A stretch of 64,000 bases of DNA, from NCBI GenBank assembly GCA_019973575.1, contig BPUI01000004.1:1-64000 (forward strand), given 5' to 3'. Of this stretch, positions 53,464-62,570 are shown piece after piece; position 1 is the first letter of the stretch; the number at the start of each line of letters is the position of its first letter. The notes beneath the pieces are model-generated. The model saw only the letters and a program-made list of their open reading frames with translations. It did no database searches and was not told the origin of the DNA. A program made the translations under genes and the position numbers. Source of the DNA: Gemmatimonadetes bacterium T265. GTDB taxonomy: Bacteria; Gemmatimonadota; Gemmatimonadetes; Gemmatimonadales; Gemmatimonadaceae.

Positions 53464-54606
53464 GCCAGGTCTCCGGAACGGGGGAACGGCGGGCCGAGGG
53501 GGAGCGGCGCGCCTCGACACATGGGCCGGCGACCCGGAGGTCGCCCCACTACTTCCGAGAGACTCATCGGTAAGCGATCCGGGTCACAACCGCGCAACGG
53601 TTCGTCGCGGCCGCCGAATGCGGCCGGACGCTACGCGCGGACGCGGGCCGGATGTGGCCTACATGCGCCGGTTCCCGTACGTGGGCGGCGCCAAGCCGCA
53701 TGCGCGTCCGCGATCGCCCGAAGGCGTCATGCGGCGTCCGTTTTCGTTCGTGGCGCTGCGACGCCCAAGTTGTGCGGGGTGGCACGCACAGGCACCGGGT
53801 CGCGAATGCGTTCCACGGGTGGTGCGGGGCGCCGCAGGCGCGCGCAGGCCGACTGCAGGGGGCGCGCGAGCGGCGTGCCGCCGAACCAGGCTCCGAAGCG
53901 GACGCAGCCGAGTGGCGCCGCGGTGAGCCAGGGCGGCAAGCGGGTCTTCGCGAAGCCGAGGTCGCGCGCTTCCCGGAGGCGGAATGCGGCCGGTTCGGCG
54001 GCACGATGGCGTCCCTGGAGCCAAGTCGCTGCCGACAGCCGGACGCCCGGTGCCGGAACGGATCGGCGCCGGGCGCGGGCGTGCTCGCCCCCGCCCCCAC
54101 CCCCGTCGGGGACGATCCGACCGATGTGGGGCGGCACCCCAACGGTCGCCGGAACCCGCGCCCGGCACGCCCGGCCGGCCAATAAGACTAGTTGTTATTT
54201 CGTTATCATTCGCAAGCTCGGGCCATTTCCCGAACGCCCGGGTTGGACGTCAGCTCGGACCGGCCCGGGGGCACTGGGCGCGTGCCGCGCCCCTGCACGC
54301 TCTTCCTGAGTCGCCTCCGGGATCTCCGGGCCGAGATCCGCGCCGCCGAGGCGACCGGCGCGCGACGAGCGCGACGTCGCCGTCCGGGGTCGCCCTCGGC
54401 CCGGGCCGCACGCGCTTCGACCTGCCGCCCCGGACGAGCGCCCCGCGCGCTTGCTCGACCGCGGTGCGGGCGGTCCTGCGCTCCCCCGTGCGACCGGCGG
54501 GCGGACGCGAAGCGGAGCGACCGAAGTCGCCGCAACGCGCCTCACAGGACTTCCCGATTCCAAAGTTTGCAGGGGTGCGGCACGCTACGTCGACCCGTCA
54601 TACGGG
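53464..54606. other. Intergenic gap between SusC and matrixin genes
   Basis: About 1.1 kb without a supportable gene. One AT-rich island near 54182-54225 stands out from the GC-rich background. The long ORFs here are GC-driven and lack any family feature. Confidence 0.4.
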
Positions 54607-55470
54607 TCAGCGCGGCGTCGCGCTGCCCGCGCGTGTTGGCGCGGCGTCTTCGCACGACGCGCCGACCGGCAGTGTATACCAGACCTGGAGCGCGAGGCCG
54701 TCGACGGCGGCGACCTCATCGTTCGCGATCCGGGCGGCCATCACGGATCGCCTGTTAGCCTCGCCCGGACTGAGCGCCGTCGTATGCGCGAGGCCGAGCG
54801 CGTGCCCGATCTCGTGGAGGGCGACCGCGTGCACCTCGCGCGGCGTCAGCGTCACGCCGCGGTCGTCCACTTCGCTGAGCGTGATGACCGCGTCGGTGAT
54901 CGCGCCCGTCTGCGCGTCGTGGAACACCCCGCTCCGGCCGTCCGCGTTGCCCAGCGCACCGTCCGCCCTGGGGTGCACGCGTGGCACCCACCCGATCCGG
55001 ACGTCGGCGTCCGTCGAGTCGTGTACCACGCGCAGCTGCACGTCCGGCGTCGCGGCGTCCCAATCCCGAACCGCATGCGCGACGCCGAAGACGAACTCCG
55101 CACCGGACGCCGCGTCGCGCCGGCGGACGCCGGTCCACGCCGCGATCCACACGCCGATCGGCATGTGCTCGGTCGGCCAGCGCACGACGGTGCCCCGGGA
55201 GAACGCGAGAGTCTCGTGGACGAGCGTCCACGCAGGCCCGACGATGCGCTCCGCCGGCCGGGTGTGGCCGGCTCCCGGTTCCGCTGCGGACGGTGCGACG
55301 TGCGCCCGCGCCAGCGTTTCGCACGGGCCGACGGCCGTGGGGCGGACCGCGTCGGCGGACGCCGCGGCCGGTCCCGACGCGGGTGGATCGCCGGACGCCG
55401 GCCGAGATGCCGCGCGCGTTCCGGACGCCGTCGTGCACGCGGCGAGGACAACCGCGAGTGACACGCGCAC
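54607..55470 (-). CDS. Matrixin-type zinc metalloprotease lipoprotein
   Basis: 287 residues if GTG 55470 is the start; this puts a lipobox at SLAVVLAAC near the N terminus. The frame extends further upstream. The catalytic site is HEIGHALGLAH, the HExxHxxGxxH zinc motif of matrixins, preceded by DAVITLSEVDDRG and TPREVHAVAL. A substrate-binding strand region with WDAATPDVQLRVVHDSTDAD and VRIGWVPR is typical of the fold. It is likely an outer-membrane-anchored protease. The Met-turn may be VMAARIA after the zinc motif. It is convergent with SusCD and divergent from the efflux operon. Its N-terminal 60 residues are a low-complexity Ala/Pro linker. Confidence 0.8.
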   Translation of the reverse strand: MRVSLAVVLAACTTASGTRAASRPASGDPPASGPAAASADAVRPTAVGPCETLARAHVAPSAAEPGAGHTRPAERIVGPAWTLVHETLAFSRGTVVRWPTEHMPIGVWIAAWTGVRRRDAASGAEFVFGVAHAVRDWDAATPDVQLRVVHDSTDADVRIGWVPRVHPRADGALGNADGRSGVFHDAQTGAITDAVITLSEVDDRGVTLTPREVHAVALHEIGHALGLAHTTALSPGEANRRSVMAARIANDEVAAVDGLALQVWYTLPVGASCEDAAPTRAGSATPR

Positions 55471-55636
55471 GTACGCGTCCCGCGCACCACCGGTGTGAGC
55501 GACGGACGCCGCAGCGCGCGAGGAGTACGACACTCCACTAATGTGCGGGGCGGGCACGTCGGCCGCCGAACGCGACGCGTGCCGCCCCACCCTCACCGCC
55601 ACGACTCACCGCATTGCCTGACGTGCGACGGCTGGC

Positions 55637-56005
55637 GTGATGCCCCACCCCGGTCGGCCCTGGCGCCGATCTCCCTGGCTGCGCTACGTGGCGGTCGTCC
55701 TCGCCACCGTTTCCCAGCTTGCCTTCACCCTGCTGCCACTCGTCGACGGGTGGCACGGGCTCGGCGCGGGCCCGCACGTCGAGGCGGCCGGCGTGACGGC
55801 GCACTACGCGCATGCCGAGGACACGTGCGCCGCGTGCTACGTCGGCGCGCTCACCGTGCACCCGACGCCGACGGTGCGGCTGGCCGTCGCGTCGGACCCG
55901 ACGCCGAGCACCCGGGCGCGCGGCGGCTCGGCGCCGCCCGCCGCCGTCCCGACGGCGTCGCCCTCATCGCCCCACCGCTCGCGCGCCCCCCCGACCCCGG
56001 ACTGA
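55637..56005 (+). CDS. Small cysteine-containing membrane/secreted protein ahead of the efflux operon
   Basis: 122 residues. One hydrophobic segment (YVAVVLATVSQLAFTLLPLV) could be a signal anchor. It is followed by HYAHAEDTCAACYVGALTVH, a His/Cys stretch that could bind a metal, and a Pro/Ser/Ala-rich tail. It resembles DUF2946-like small proteins that accompany heavy-metal efflux genes, though I cannot assign the family. It lies 57 bp upstream of the TolC-like gene on the same strand, so a role in the efflux system is likely. Confidence 0.55.
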   Translation: MMPHPGRPWRRSPWLRYVAVVLATVSQLAFTLLPLVDGWHGLGAGPHVEAAGVTAHYAHAEDTCAACYVGALTVHPTPTVRLAVASDPTPSTRARGGSAPPAAVPTASPSSPHRSRAPPTPD

Positions 56006-56062
56006 TTCCCGTCCGCGACGTCGTCCCGACGTCGTTCGACCCCCTCAGGTTCGAGGTCTTCC

Positions 56063-57328
56063 ATGCGCGTCGTCGTTGGGCTGGGTGCGAGTCTCGCACT
56101 CGCCCGCTCCGCGTGGGCACAGCATCCGGCCGTCGACTCCCTCCGCCTCACGCGGCGCGAGGCGATCGCCGAGGCGCTCCTGCGCAACCCCCAGATCGAT
56201 GTCGCCCGCGAGCAGAGCGCGCAGTCCCGCGCGCGCCGCGTCGAGGCGATCGCCATCCCCGACCCGGCCGTGGTCGGGTCGATCGCCCAGAACTCGGCCA
56301 CCCTCAACCCGGGCCTTGCGGCGTCGCGTGCCGTCGGCGTCGCGCTGGACGTCCCGTTCCCGACCAAGTTCGCGTTGCGCAACAAGGTCGCGACGGCGGA
56401 CGTGCGCGCGGCGGAGTCGAACATCCGCCTGCAGCAGCAGACGATCGCCTCCTCGACCTCGGCCACCTACGACTCGCTGCTCGTCGCTCGGCGTCTGCGG
56501 GCCATCCTCCAGGAGGCGCGCCAGCTCTCGGCGGATTTCCTCAAGCGGACGCAGGCGCGGTACACCGCCGGCACCGTCGCGCGGCTGGACGTCATCCGGG
56601 CGCAGGTCGACGTCGGGCAATCCGACAACGCGCTGATCGCCAACGAGCGCGACGTCGCCAACGCGCAGGCGTCGCTCAACCGCCTGCTCGGCCGCGTGAT
56701 CGGCCTGCCCATCGCGCCCGCCGACTCGCTCGGCGCGCCGCCGGCGCTCCCCGACTCGACGACCATCGAGCGGATCGCCCTCGCCTCGCGGCCCGAGGTC
56801 GCCGTGCTCGAAAGCCAGCAGCGCGGGGCGCAGGCCAACACGACGCTCCTCAAGCAGTTCTGGGTGCCGGACCTGACGTTCGGCGTCGCGCACGACTTCA
56901 CGCTCCCCGACGCGCCGCTCGTCTCGGCCGGCGTCGCGCTCCCGCTCCCGATCCTGTTCCGCCAGCACACGCGCGGCGAGATCGCCGAGTCACAGGCGCG
57001 GGAGCGCGAACTCGCCGCGAGCGCGCGGGACCTGCGCGCGCAGGTCACCCAGGACGTCCGGTCCGCGTTCGCGAACGCCAACACGACGCTGCGGCAGGTG
57101 GTCTTCCTGCGCGACCAGCTCGTGCCGTCCGCGCGCGAGGCCTTCCGCGTCGCGTCCGTCAGCTACGGCCTCGGCGGGCTCTCCGCGCTCGACGTGCTCG
57201 ACGCCCGCCGCTCGCTGCAGGACGCCGAGACGCAGCTCGCCGTCGCGTTAGGCGCCGCGAACTCCGCGCGCGCCGACCTGCAGCGCGCCCTCGGCGTCCC
57301 GCTCACCTCGCTCCCGGCCGCCCCATGA
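56063..57328 (+). CDS. czcC: TolC/CzcC-family outer-membrane efflux protein
   Basis: 421 residues from ATG 56063 with a signal peptide (LGASLALARSAWA, then QHPA). The OEP fold is visible as two repeats of long amphipathic helices: RREAIAEALLRNPQIDVARE, FLKRTQARYTAGTVARLDVI, ANAQASLNRLLGR, and later SARDLRAQVTQDVRSAF and YGLGGLSALDVLDARRSLQD. The family forms the trimeric outer-membrane channel of a tripartite RND pump. The stop overlaps the start of the adaptor gene (ATGA). A GTTAGGC heptamer is read as Ala-Leu-Gly near the end. Confidence 0.9.
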   Translation: MRVVVGLGASLALARSAWAQHPAVDSLRLTRREAIAEALLRNPQIDVAREQSAQSRARRVEAIAIPDPAVVGSIAQNSATLNPGLAASRAVGVALDVPFPTKFALRNKVATADVRAAESNIRLQQQTIASSTSATYDSLLVARRLRAILQEARQLSADFLKRTQARYTAGTVARLDVIRAQVDVGQSDNALIANERDVANAQASLNRLLGRVIGLPIAPADSLGAPPALPDSTTIERIALASRPEVAVLESQQRGAQANTTLLKQFWVPDLTFGVAHDFTLPDAPLVSAGVALPLPILFRQHTRGEIAESQARERELAASARDLRAQVTQDVRSAFANANTTLRQVVFLRDQLVPSAREAFRVASVSYGLGGLSALDVLDARRSLQDAETQLAVALGAANSARADLQRALGVPLTSLPAAP

Positions 57329-58518
57329 CGACCACCTCGAACCACCGCGCGCTCGGGCGCGCCGCCGGGCGCGCGCTCGCGGGCGGCCTGCTCGGCGCCG
57401 TCGCCTGCAACGCGGGCACCGACCGGAGCGCTGCCGCCGCGTCCCCGACCTCCGCGCCGTCGACGGCCGCCCCCGCCCGCACCGCCGGCTTCTCCGTCAC
57501 GCCGGCGCAGCGCGCGCGCCTGCACGTCGTCACGGTGCAGCCGACGCACTACCAGCCCGTCGTGCAGACCACGGGGACCGTCGCCTTCAACGCCGACCGC
57601 TCGACGCCCGTGCTGTCGGACGTGTCGGGGCCGGCGCTGCGCGTCTTCGTCGACCCCGGCGCCGTCGTCAACCGGGGCGACCCGCTCGCGGCGGTGTCGT
57701 CGCCCGACTTCGCGACTGCGGTCGCGCAGTTCCGCAAGGCGCAGAGCGCGTACGGCAACCTCTCGCGCATCGCCACGCTCGACGCCCAGCTCTTCAAGAA
57801 CGACGCGCTGGCCCGGCGGGACCTGGAGCAGGCGCAGACCGACGCCGCGGCCGCCGCGGCTGACCGCGACGCGGCCATCCAGCAGATGCGCGCGCTCGGA
57901 GTCGGCGCCGCGGAGATCGCCGCGATCGCCGACAACCGGGCGGCGGCGCCGGTCGTCGCGACGATCCGCGCCCCGATCGCCGGGACCGTGGTCGAGCGGC
58001 TCATCAGCCCCGGCCAGCTGCTCACGGCCGGCACGACGCAGGCGTTCACGGTCGCCGACCTCTCGACCGTGTGGGTGCTCGCGAGCGTGTTCCCCGACAA
58101 CCTGCGCGACGTGGCGGCGGGCGCGGCGGCCGACGTTGTGACCGACGCGTCGCCCACCCCGCTCCAGGGACGCGTGACGTACATCGCCGCGCTCGTCGAC
58201 TCGTCGAGCAACGCGGTGAGCGTCCGCCTCCTCGTGCCCAACCGCGGGCTCGTCTTGCGCCGCGGCATGTTCGTGCGCGTCGGCATCCACGCGGCGCGGG
58301 AGCGGACGGACATCCTCGTGCCCGTGTCCGCCGTCCTCCGCGACGAGCAGAACCTGCCCTTCGTCTTCGTGGCCGCGCCCGACGGCTCGTTCGGGCGCCG
58401 GCAGGTGACGTTAGGCCAGCAGGTCGGCGACCAGTACGCCCTGCGGACGGGGCTCGCGCCCGGCGACCAGGTCGTGGCCGAAGGCGCGCTCTTCCTCCAG
58501 TTCGCGGAGACTCAATGA
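57325..58518 (+). CDS. czcB: RND efflux periplasmic adaptor (CzcB/CusB-like)
   Basis: 397 residues from ATG 57325. The start may be a lipoprotein signal (LLGAVAC). Membrane-fusion-protein order: VQTTGTVAFNADRSTPVLSD (barrel), the lipoyl half PALRVFVDPGAVVNRGDPLA, a helical hairpin with AQFRKAQSAYGNLSRIATLD, the second half RAPIAGTVVERLISPGQLLT, and a C-terminal beta-barrel with VRLLVPNRGLVLRRGMFVRV. Adaptors of this type bridge the pump and the outer channel and can bind metal. Both ends overlap neighbouring genes by 4 nt. A GTTAGGC heptamer is read as Thr-Leu-Gly. Confidence 0.9.
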   Translation: MTTTSNHRALGRAAGRALAGGLLGAVACNAGTDRSAAAASPTSAPSTAAPARTAGFSVTPAQRARLHVVTVQPTHYQPVVQTTGTVAFNADRSTPVLSDVSGPALRVFVDPGAVVNRGDPLAAVSSPDFATAVAQFRKAQSAYGNLSRIATLDAQLFKNDALARRDLEQAQTDAAAAAADRDAAIQQMRALGVGAAEIAAIADNRAAAPVVATIRAPIAGTVVERLISPGQLLTAGTTQAFTVADLSTVWVLASVFPDNLRDVAAGAAADVVTDASPTPLQGRVTYIAALVDSSSNAVSVRLLVPNRGLVLRRGMFVRVGIHAARERTDILVPVSAVLRDEQNLPFVFVAAPDGSFGRRQVTLGQQVGDQYALRTGLAPGDQVVAEGALFLQFAETQ

Positions 58519-61500
58519 GCGCGCTCCTCCCCCCGCCGACGGAGACGCCGCCGCCCCCCGCGACGCCCGCCCCGGTCGCGGGGGCCGACCGCCGGCGCGG
58601 TCCGATCCAGCGGCTCGTCGGCGCCGCGGTCGCGCAGCCGCTGCTCGTCGTGCTCCTGATGCTCGCGATCATCGGCGTCGGCTCCCTGTCGCTGCACCGG
58701 CTCCCGGTCGACGCGTACCCGGACGTGTCGTCGCCGATGGTCGAGCTCACGACCCAGTGGCCCGGCCACGCGGCCGAGGAGGTCGAGCGCCTCATCACGG
58801 TGCCGCTCGAGACGCAGCTCAACGGGCTCCCGCAGCTCGTCGTCATGCGGTCGATCTCGCTGTACGGGCTGTCGAACGTGCGCGTCACGTTCGCCGACGC
58901 GACCGACCTGTACTTCGCGCGCCAGCAGGTGCTCGAGCGCCTCCGCGACGCCACGTTGCCCGACGGCGTCGACGCCAGCGTCACACCGCCCACGTCGCCC
59001 TCGGGCCTCGTCTACCGCTACGTCGTGCAGAGCCCCGACCGATCGGCCATGGAGCTGCACGTGCTCGAGGACTGGGTGCTGGACAAGGCCTACCGCGCCG
59101 TGCCCGGCGTGGCCGACGTGTCCTCGCTCGGCGGCGAGACGATGCAGTACCAGGTGCTCGTCGACCCGACGAAGCTCGCCGGCGCGGGCCTCGGCGTCAG
59201 CGACGTGTCCACCGCGCTCGGCGCCAACAACACGAACGCCGGCGGAGGCTTCTACGCCCAGGGCGGCCAGTTCTACTACGTCCGCGGGCTGGGGCTGGTC
59301 TCCACCCCCGAGGACATCGGCAACATCGTGCTCGCCGTGCGCGACGGCACCCCGGTGCTCGTGAAGGACGTCGGGAACGTCGTGATCGGGCACGCGCCGC
59401 GGCTCGGCCAGTTCGGCTTCAACCGCCAGAACGACGCCGTGGAAGGCGTGATCCTCATGCGCACCGGCGAGCAGGCGCAGGTCGTCCTCAAGCGGGTCGA
59501 GGCCGAGACGCAGCGGCTCAACGACCACGTGCTGCCCAAGGACGTGAAGGTCGTGCCGTTCTACGACCGCAGCGACCTCGTGCAGCTGACCACGCGCACC
59601 GTCGGCGACAACCTCGCCCGCGGGATCGTGCTCGTCGTCGTCGTGCTGATCTTCTTCCTCTACGACGTCCGCTCCGGGCTGATCGTCGCCGCGACGATCC
59701 CGCTGGCACTGTTGATCGCGTTCGTCTGCCTCGACCTGCGCAACATCCCGGCGAACCTGCTCTCGATCGGGGCGATCGACTTCGGCATCCTCGTCGATGG
59801 CGCCGTCGTGATGGTCGAGAACGTCTACCGCCAGCTCGCGAACCGGCGCGGCACCGAGTACCGGGTCCGGGACGTCGTCGTCGCGGCCGCGGCGGACGTG
59901 AGCCGCCCGATCGTCTACGCGGTCGCGGTGATCGTCGCGGCGTTCCTGCCGATCTACGCGCTCGCGGGCCCGTCGGGCAAGCTGTTCCGGCCGATGGCGG
60001 ACACGACGATCTTCGCCCTGTTGGGCGCGCTGCTGTTGACGCTGACAACGGTGCCGGTGCTCTGCGCATGGGGCCTCCGGCGCGGCGTGCGGGAGCATCG
60101 CAACCACGCCTTCGAGTGGATCCGCGACCGCTACGCCGCGGGCCTCGCGTGGTGCCTCGCGCACACGCGCGCAACGGTCGTGGCGTCCGTCGCCCTCTTC
60201 GCCGTCTCGCTGCTCATCGCCGCCACGCTCGGCGGCGAGTTCATGCCCAAGCTCGACGAGGGCGCGCTGTGGGTGCGCGCGACGATGCCCTACACGATTT
60301 CGTTCGAGGAGTCGTCGCGCATCGTCCCGGAGGTGCGGCGCGTGCTGCAGAGCTTCCCCGAGGTGACCGTGGTCGCGTCCGAGCACGGGCGCGACGACGG
60401 GGGCACGGACCCGACGGGGTTTTTCAACGCGGAGTTCTACGTCGGCCTCAGGCCGTACGACACGTGGCACGGCGCCTACCACGCCAAGGACGCGCTGATC
60501 GCCGCGATCCAGCAGAAGCTGTCGAGCTACCCGGGGATCACCTTCAACTACACGCAGCCCGCGGAGGACGCGGTGGACGAGGCGCTCACCGGCCTCAAGG
60601 CGTCGCTCGACGTCAAGGTCTTCGGCACCGACCTCACCGTGCTCGAGAACCGCGGGCGGGCGATCAAGGCCGTGATCGAGAAGGTGCCCGGGATCACCCA
60701 CGTCACGCTCGTGCAGGAGCTCGGGCAGCCGAGCCTCACGATCACGGCGGACCGCGCGAAGCTGGCGCGCTACGGCCTGACGATCGCCGCGGTCAACGGG
60801 CTCGTCGAGGCCGCGGTCGGCGGCGCGGCGGCGACGCAGGTCGTGCAGGGGGAGCGGACCTTCGACCTCGTCGTGCGCCTCCAACCGCAGTACCGCGCCG
60901 ACCCCGAGCAGATCGGCAACATCCTCCTCGCGACGCCGAGCGGGGGGCAGATCCCGCTGCACGAAGTCGCGAGCATCGCCATCGCGAGCGGGGCGGCGTT
61001 CATCTACCGGCAGGACAACTCGCGCTACATCGGCGTCCAGTACTCGGTCGAGGGCCGCGACCTGGCCGGCGCGGTGGCCGACGCGCGGGCGGACGTGGCG
61101 CGCCAGGTACCGCTGCCGTCCGGCTACTCGACACGGTGGGGCGGGGAGTTCGAGCAGTACACCGAGTCGCGCGCGCAGATGGGCGTCGTAGTGCCGACCA
61201 CCGTGGTGCTCATCCTCGCCATCCTCTTCGCGCTCTACCACAACTTCAAGTTCCCGCTCATCACGGTCGTCGGAGTGATCCTGTCCGCGCCGCTCGGCGG
61301 GCTGGTCGCGCTGGCGCTCACCGGGACTGCCCTCTCGGTGTCGTCGATGATCGGGTTCCTCGCGCTCTTCGGCGTGTCGGTGCAGACGGCCGTCGTGTAC
61401 ATCTCCTACGCCAACGAGCTCCGGCTCGACGGGTTCGGCATCGCCGAGGCGACGCGGGAGGCCGCGCTGCTGCGCCTGCGACCGATCATGATGACGGCGC

Positions 61501-61679
61501 TCGTCGCCGCGTTCGGCCTGCTGCCCGCGGCGCTGTCGCACGGCGTGGGGTCAGACACCCAGCGCCCGTTCGCGTTGGTCATCGTCGGCGGGCTCTTCTC
61601 CCGGCTGCTCATCAGCGTGTTCCTGATGCCCGTGCTGTACCTGATGGTGGCGCGCGACGGCGACCACCTCGAGGTGTAG
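58515..61679 (+). CDS. czcA: HME-type RND efflux transporter (CzcA/CusA-like)
   Basis: 1,054 residues from ATG 58515. The N terminus has a first helix (LLVVLLMLAIIGVGSLSLHR) and the RND signature DAYPDVSSPMVELTTQWPG with AAEEVERLITVPLETQLNG. The heavy-metal-efflux motif in transmembrane helix 4 is IDFGILVDGAVVMVENVYR, containing the Asp residues used for proton coupling. The C-terminal half has GGEFMPKLDEGALWVRATMP, the signature of HME pumps, and the last helices include FALYHNFKFPLITVVGVILS. It is the inner-membrane, proton-driven pump. The metal cannot be told from sequence alone; Cu, Ag, Co, Zn or Cd are all possible. No sensor kinase or metal regulator is next to it. Confidence 0.95.
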   Translation: MSALLPPPTETPPPPATPAPVAGADRRRGPIQRLVGAAVAQPLLVVLLMLAIIGVGSLSLHRLPVDAYPDVSSPMVELTTQWPGHAAEEVERLITVPLETQLNGLPQLVVMRSISLYGLSNVRVTFADATDLYFARQQVLERLRDATLPDGVDASVTPPTSPSGLVYRYVVQSPDRSAMELHVLEDWVLDKAYRAVPGVADVSSLGGETMQYQVLVDPTKLAGAGLGVSDVSTALGANNTNAGGGFYAQGGQFYYVRGLGLVSTPEDIGNIVLAVRDGTPVLVKDVGNVVIGHAPRLGQFGFNRQNDAVEGVILMRTGEQAQVVLKRVEAETQRLNDHVLPKDVKVVPFYDRSDLVQLTTRTVGDNLARGIVLVVVVLIFFLYDVRSGLIVAATIPLALLIAFVCLDLRNIPANLLSIGAIDFGILVDGAVVMVENVYRQLANRRGTEYRVRDVVVAAAADVSRPIVYAVAVIVAAFLPIYALAGPSGKLFRPMADTTIFALLGALLLTLTTVPVLCAWGLRRGVREHRNHAFEWIRDRYAAGLAWCLAHTRATVVASVALFAVSLLIAATLGGEFMPKLDEGALWVRATMPYTISFEESSRIVPEVRRVLQSFPEVTVVASEHGRDDGGTDPTGFFNAEFYVGLRPYDTWHGAYHAKDALIAAIQQKLSSYPGITFNYTQPAEDAVDEALTGLKASLDVKVFGTDLTVLENRGRAIKAVIEKVPGITHVTLVQELGQPSLTITADRAKLARYGLTIAAVNGLVEAAVGGAAATQVVQGERTFDLVVRLQPQYRADPEQIGNILLATPSGGQIPLHEVASIAIASGAAFIYRQDNSRYIGVQYSVEGRDLAGAVADARADVARQVPLPSGYSTRWGGEFEQYTESRAQMGVVVPTTVVLILAILFALYHNFKFPLITVVGVILSAPLGGLVALALTGTALSVSSMIGFLALFGVSVQTAVVYISYANELRLDGFGIAEATREAALLRLRPIMMTALVAAFGLLPAALSHGVGSDTQRPFALVIVGGLFSRLLISVFLMPVLYLMVARDGDHLEV

Positions 61680-62122
61680 GCGCGCGGCGAGGGCGCGTGG
61701 GCGGCTCCCGACCGACGCCTCGCTCCCGACCTCCGCCCGCCGTCCACGCGCGGCGCGAGTTGCGCGTCGTGACGAAGTGCGGCGTCGGCGCGCCGCCGGG
61801 CGGCGCCCCGTCGTAGGACGGCCGTGTGTGGACCGCCATACGGACGACCGCCGAGCCGGGTACGTGGGTCGCCTCTCGACGGGCGGCATTGGGGCCGATG
61901 CCGGTTTAGCGCGGCCGGTGTCGCGGGCCGAGTCCGTTTGTTGGCCGTGTGCGTGCGGCCGATAAAGACCGTGCAGGTCCCCGGTACGGTGAGACCATCG
62001 TCTTCGTCCGGCTCGCACGCGATCACCTCGACGGCGGCGTGGGTCGTCAGCCGTCGCGCCTTCTCGTCCGAGATGGCCCGGACGAGCGTGCCGTAGTGCG
62101 CGGGAAACGTGTACGGTTGCAT
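61406..62122 (-). CDS. Uncertain small ORF downstream of czcA
   Basis: From ATG 62122 the first 60 residues look like ordinary protein: MQPYTFPAHYGTLVRAISDE, then THAAVEVIACEPDEDDG. After that the frame becomes Arg/Pro-rich and runs antisense into the 3' end of czcA. A real gene, if present, is probably short and ends or shifts near 61950. No family is recognised. The other 300 bp of this gap have no supportable gene except the hairpin site at 62344. Confidence 0.25.
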   Translation of the reverse strand: MQPYTFPAHYGTLVRAISDEKARRLTTHAAVEVIACEPDEDDGLTVPGTCTVFIGRTHTANKRTRPATPAALNRHRPQCRPSRGDPRTRLGGRPYGGPHTAVLRRGAARRRADAALRHDAQLAPRVDGGRRSGARRRSGAAHAPSPRAYTSRWSPSRATIRYSTGIRNTLMSSREKSPPTMTNANGRWVSDPTPCDSAAGSRPNAATSAVIMIGRRRSSAASRVASAMPNPSSRSSLA

Positions 62123-62293
62123 GGGGGGTCGCTCTCGGGGGATTGCCCTGCGCGCGGGCGGTGGCACCGCGTCGACGGCCCGACGACAGGCAGGGCCACG
62201 CCGCGCAGACGGTGTGCGCTTGGCCGGCGCCCGGGCGTGGGTGTCCGCGTGGCACATGTCCAAGGGCCCGGTCCGGACGCGCCACAGTCGTGC

Positions 62294-62379
62294 TACAATG
62301 GCGCACTGTCACGCTCGGTAGCTGCGAAGATTTCCTGTGCAAAGGGAGCCCAGACGCTCTGTTCTGGGTTCCCAATTTT
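62294..62379 (+). ncRNA. Candidate small RNA with terminator
   Basis: TACAAT at 62294-62299 resembles a -10 box. From about 62306 to 62379 there is an unusually AT-rich stretch without an ORF, ending in a perfect terminator-like hairpin. No -35 box is seen and no RNA family is recognised. Speculative. Confidence 0.3.
62344..62379 (+). terminator. Rho-independent terminator-like hairpin
   Basis: GGGAGCCCAGA (62344-62354) pairs with TCTGGGTTCCC (62363-62373) with one G-T pair around an 8-nt loop and is followed by AATTTT. It fits an intrinsic terminator on the plus strand. Confidence 0.7.
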
Positions 62380-62570
62380 GGTAAACAGTCTCCACCACAG
62401 GTCGCCTGAGTCGCGCGGCGCGGCCGTGCGGCAACTGGGTCGCGCCGGCGCACCAGCCCACACGCGTTCAACATCGGACCGGACGTACGCTGGCCGCCAC
62501 GCGTCCCAACTAGCGCGATGGTGAGTTGACAGCGCCGTTGGCCGTCGGAGCCGTCTAAACCTACATGTCC

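Noticed and set aside
53464-54606. Several overlapping ORFs between SusC and the matrixin gene
   Set aside because: All are Arg/Pro/Ala-rich frames in every direction without motifs; none has a convincing start site.
1602-58417. The heptamer as a chromosome-polarity (KOPS/FtsK-like) signal
   Set aside because: Orientation is nearly balanced (17 to 14) in the window, which does not support polarity.
58512-61541. A long minus-strand ORF of about 1,000 residues over czcA
   Set aside because: It is a GC-driven antisense frame with no family motif, while the plus strand encodes a complete RND pump.
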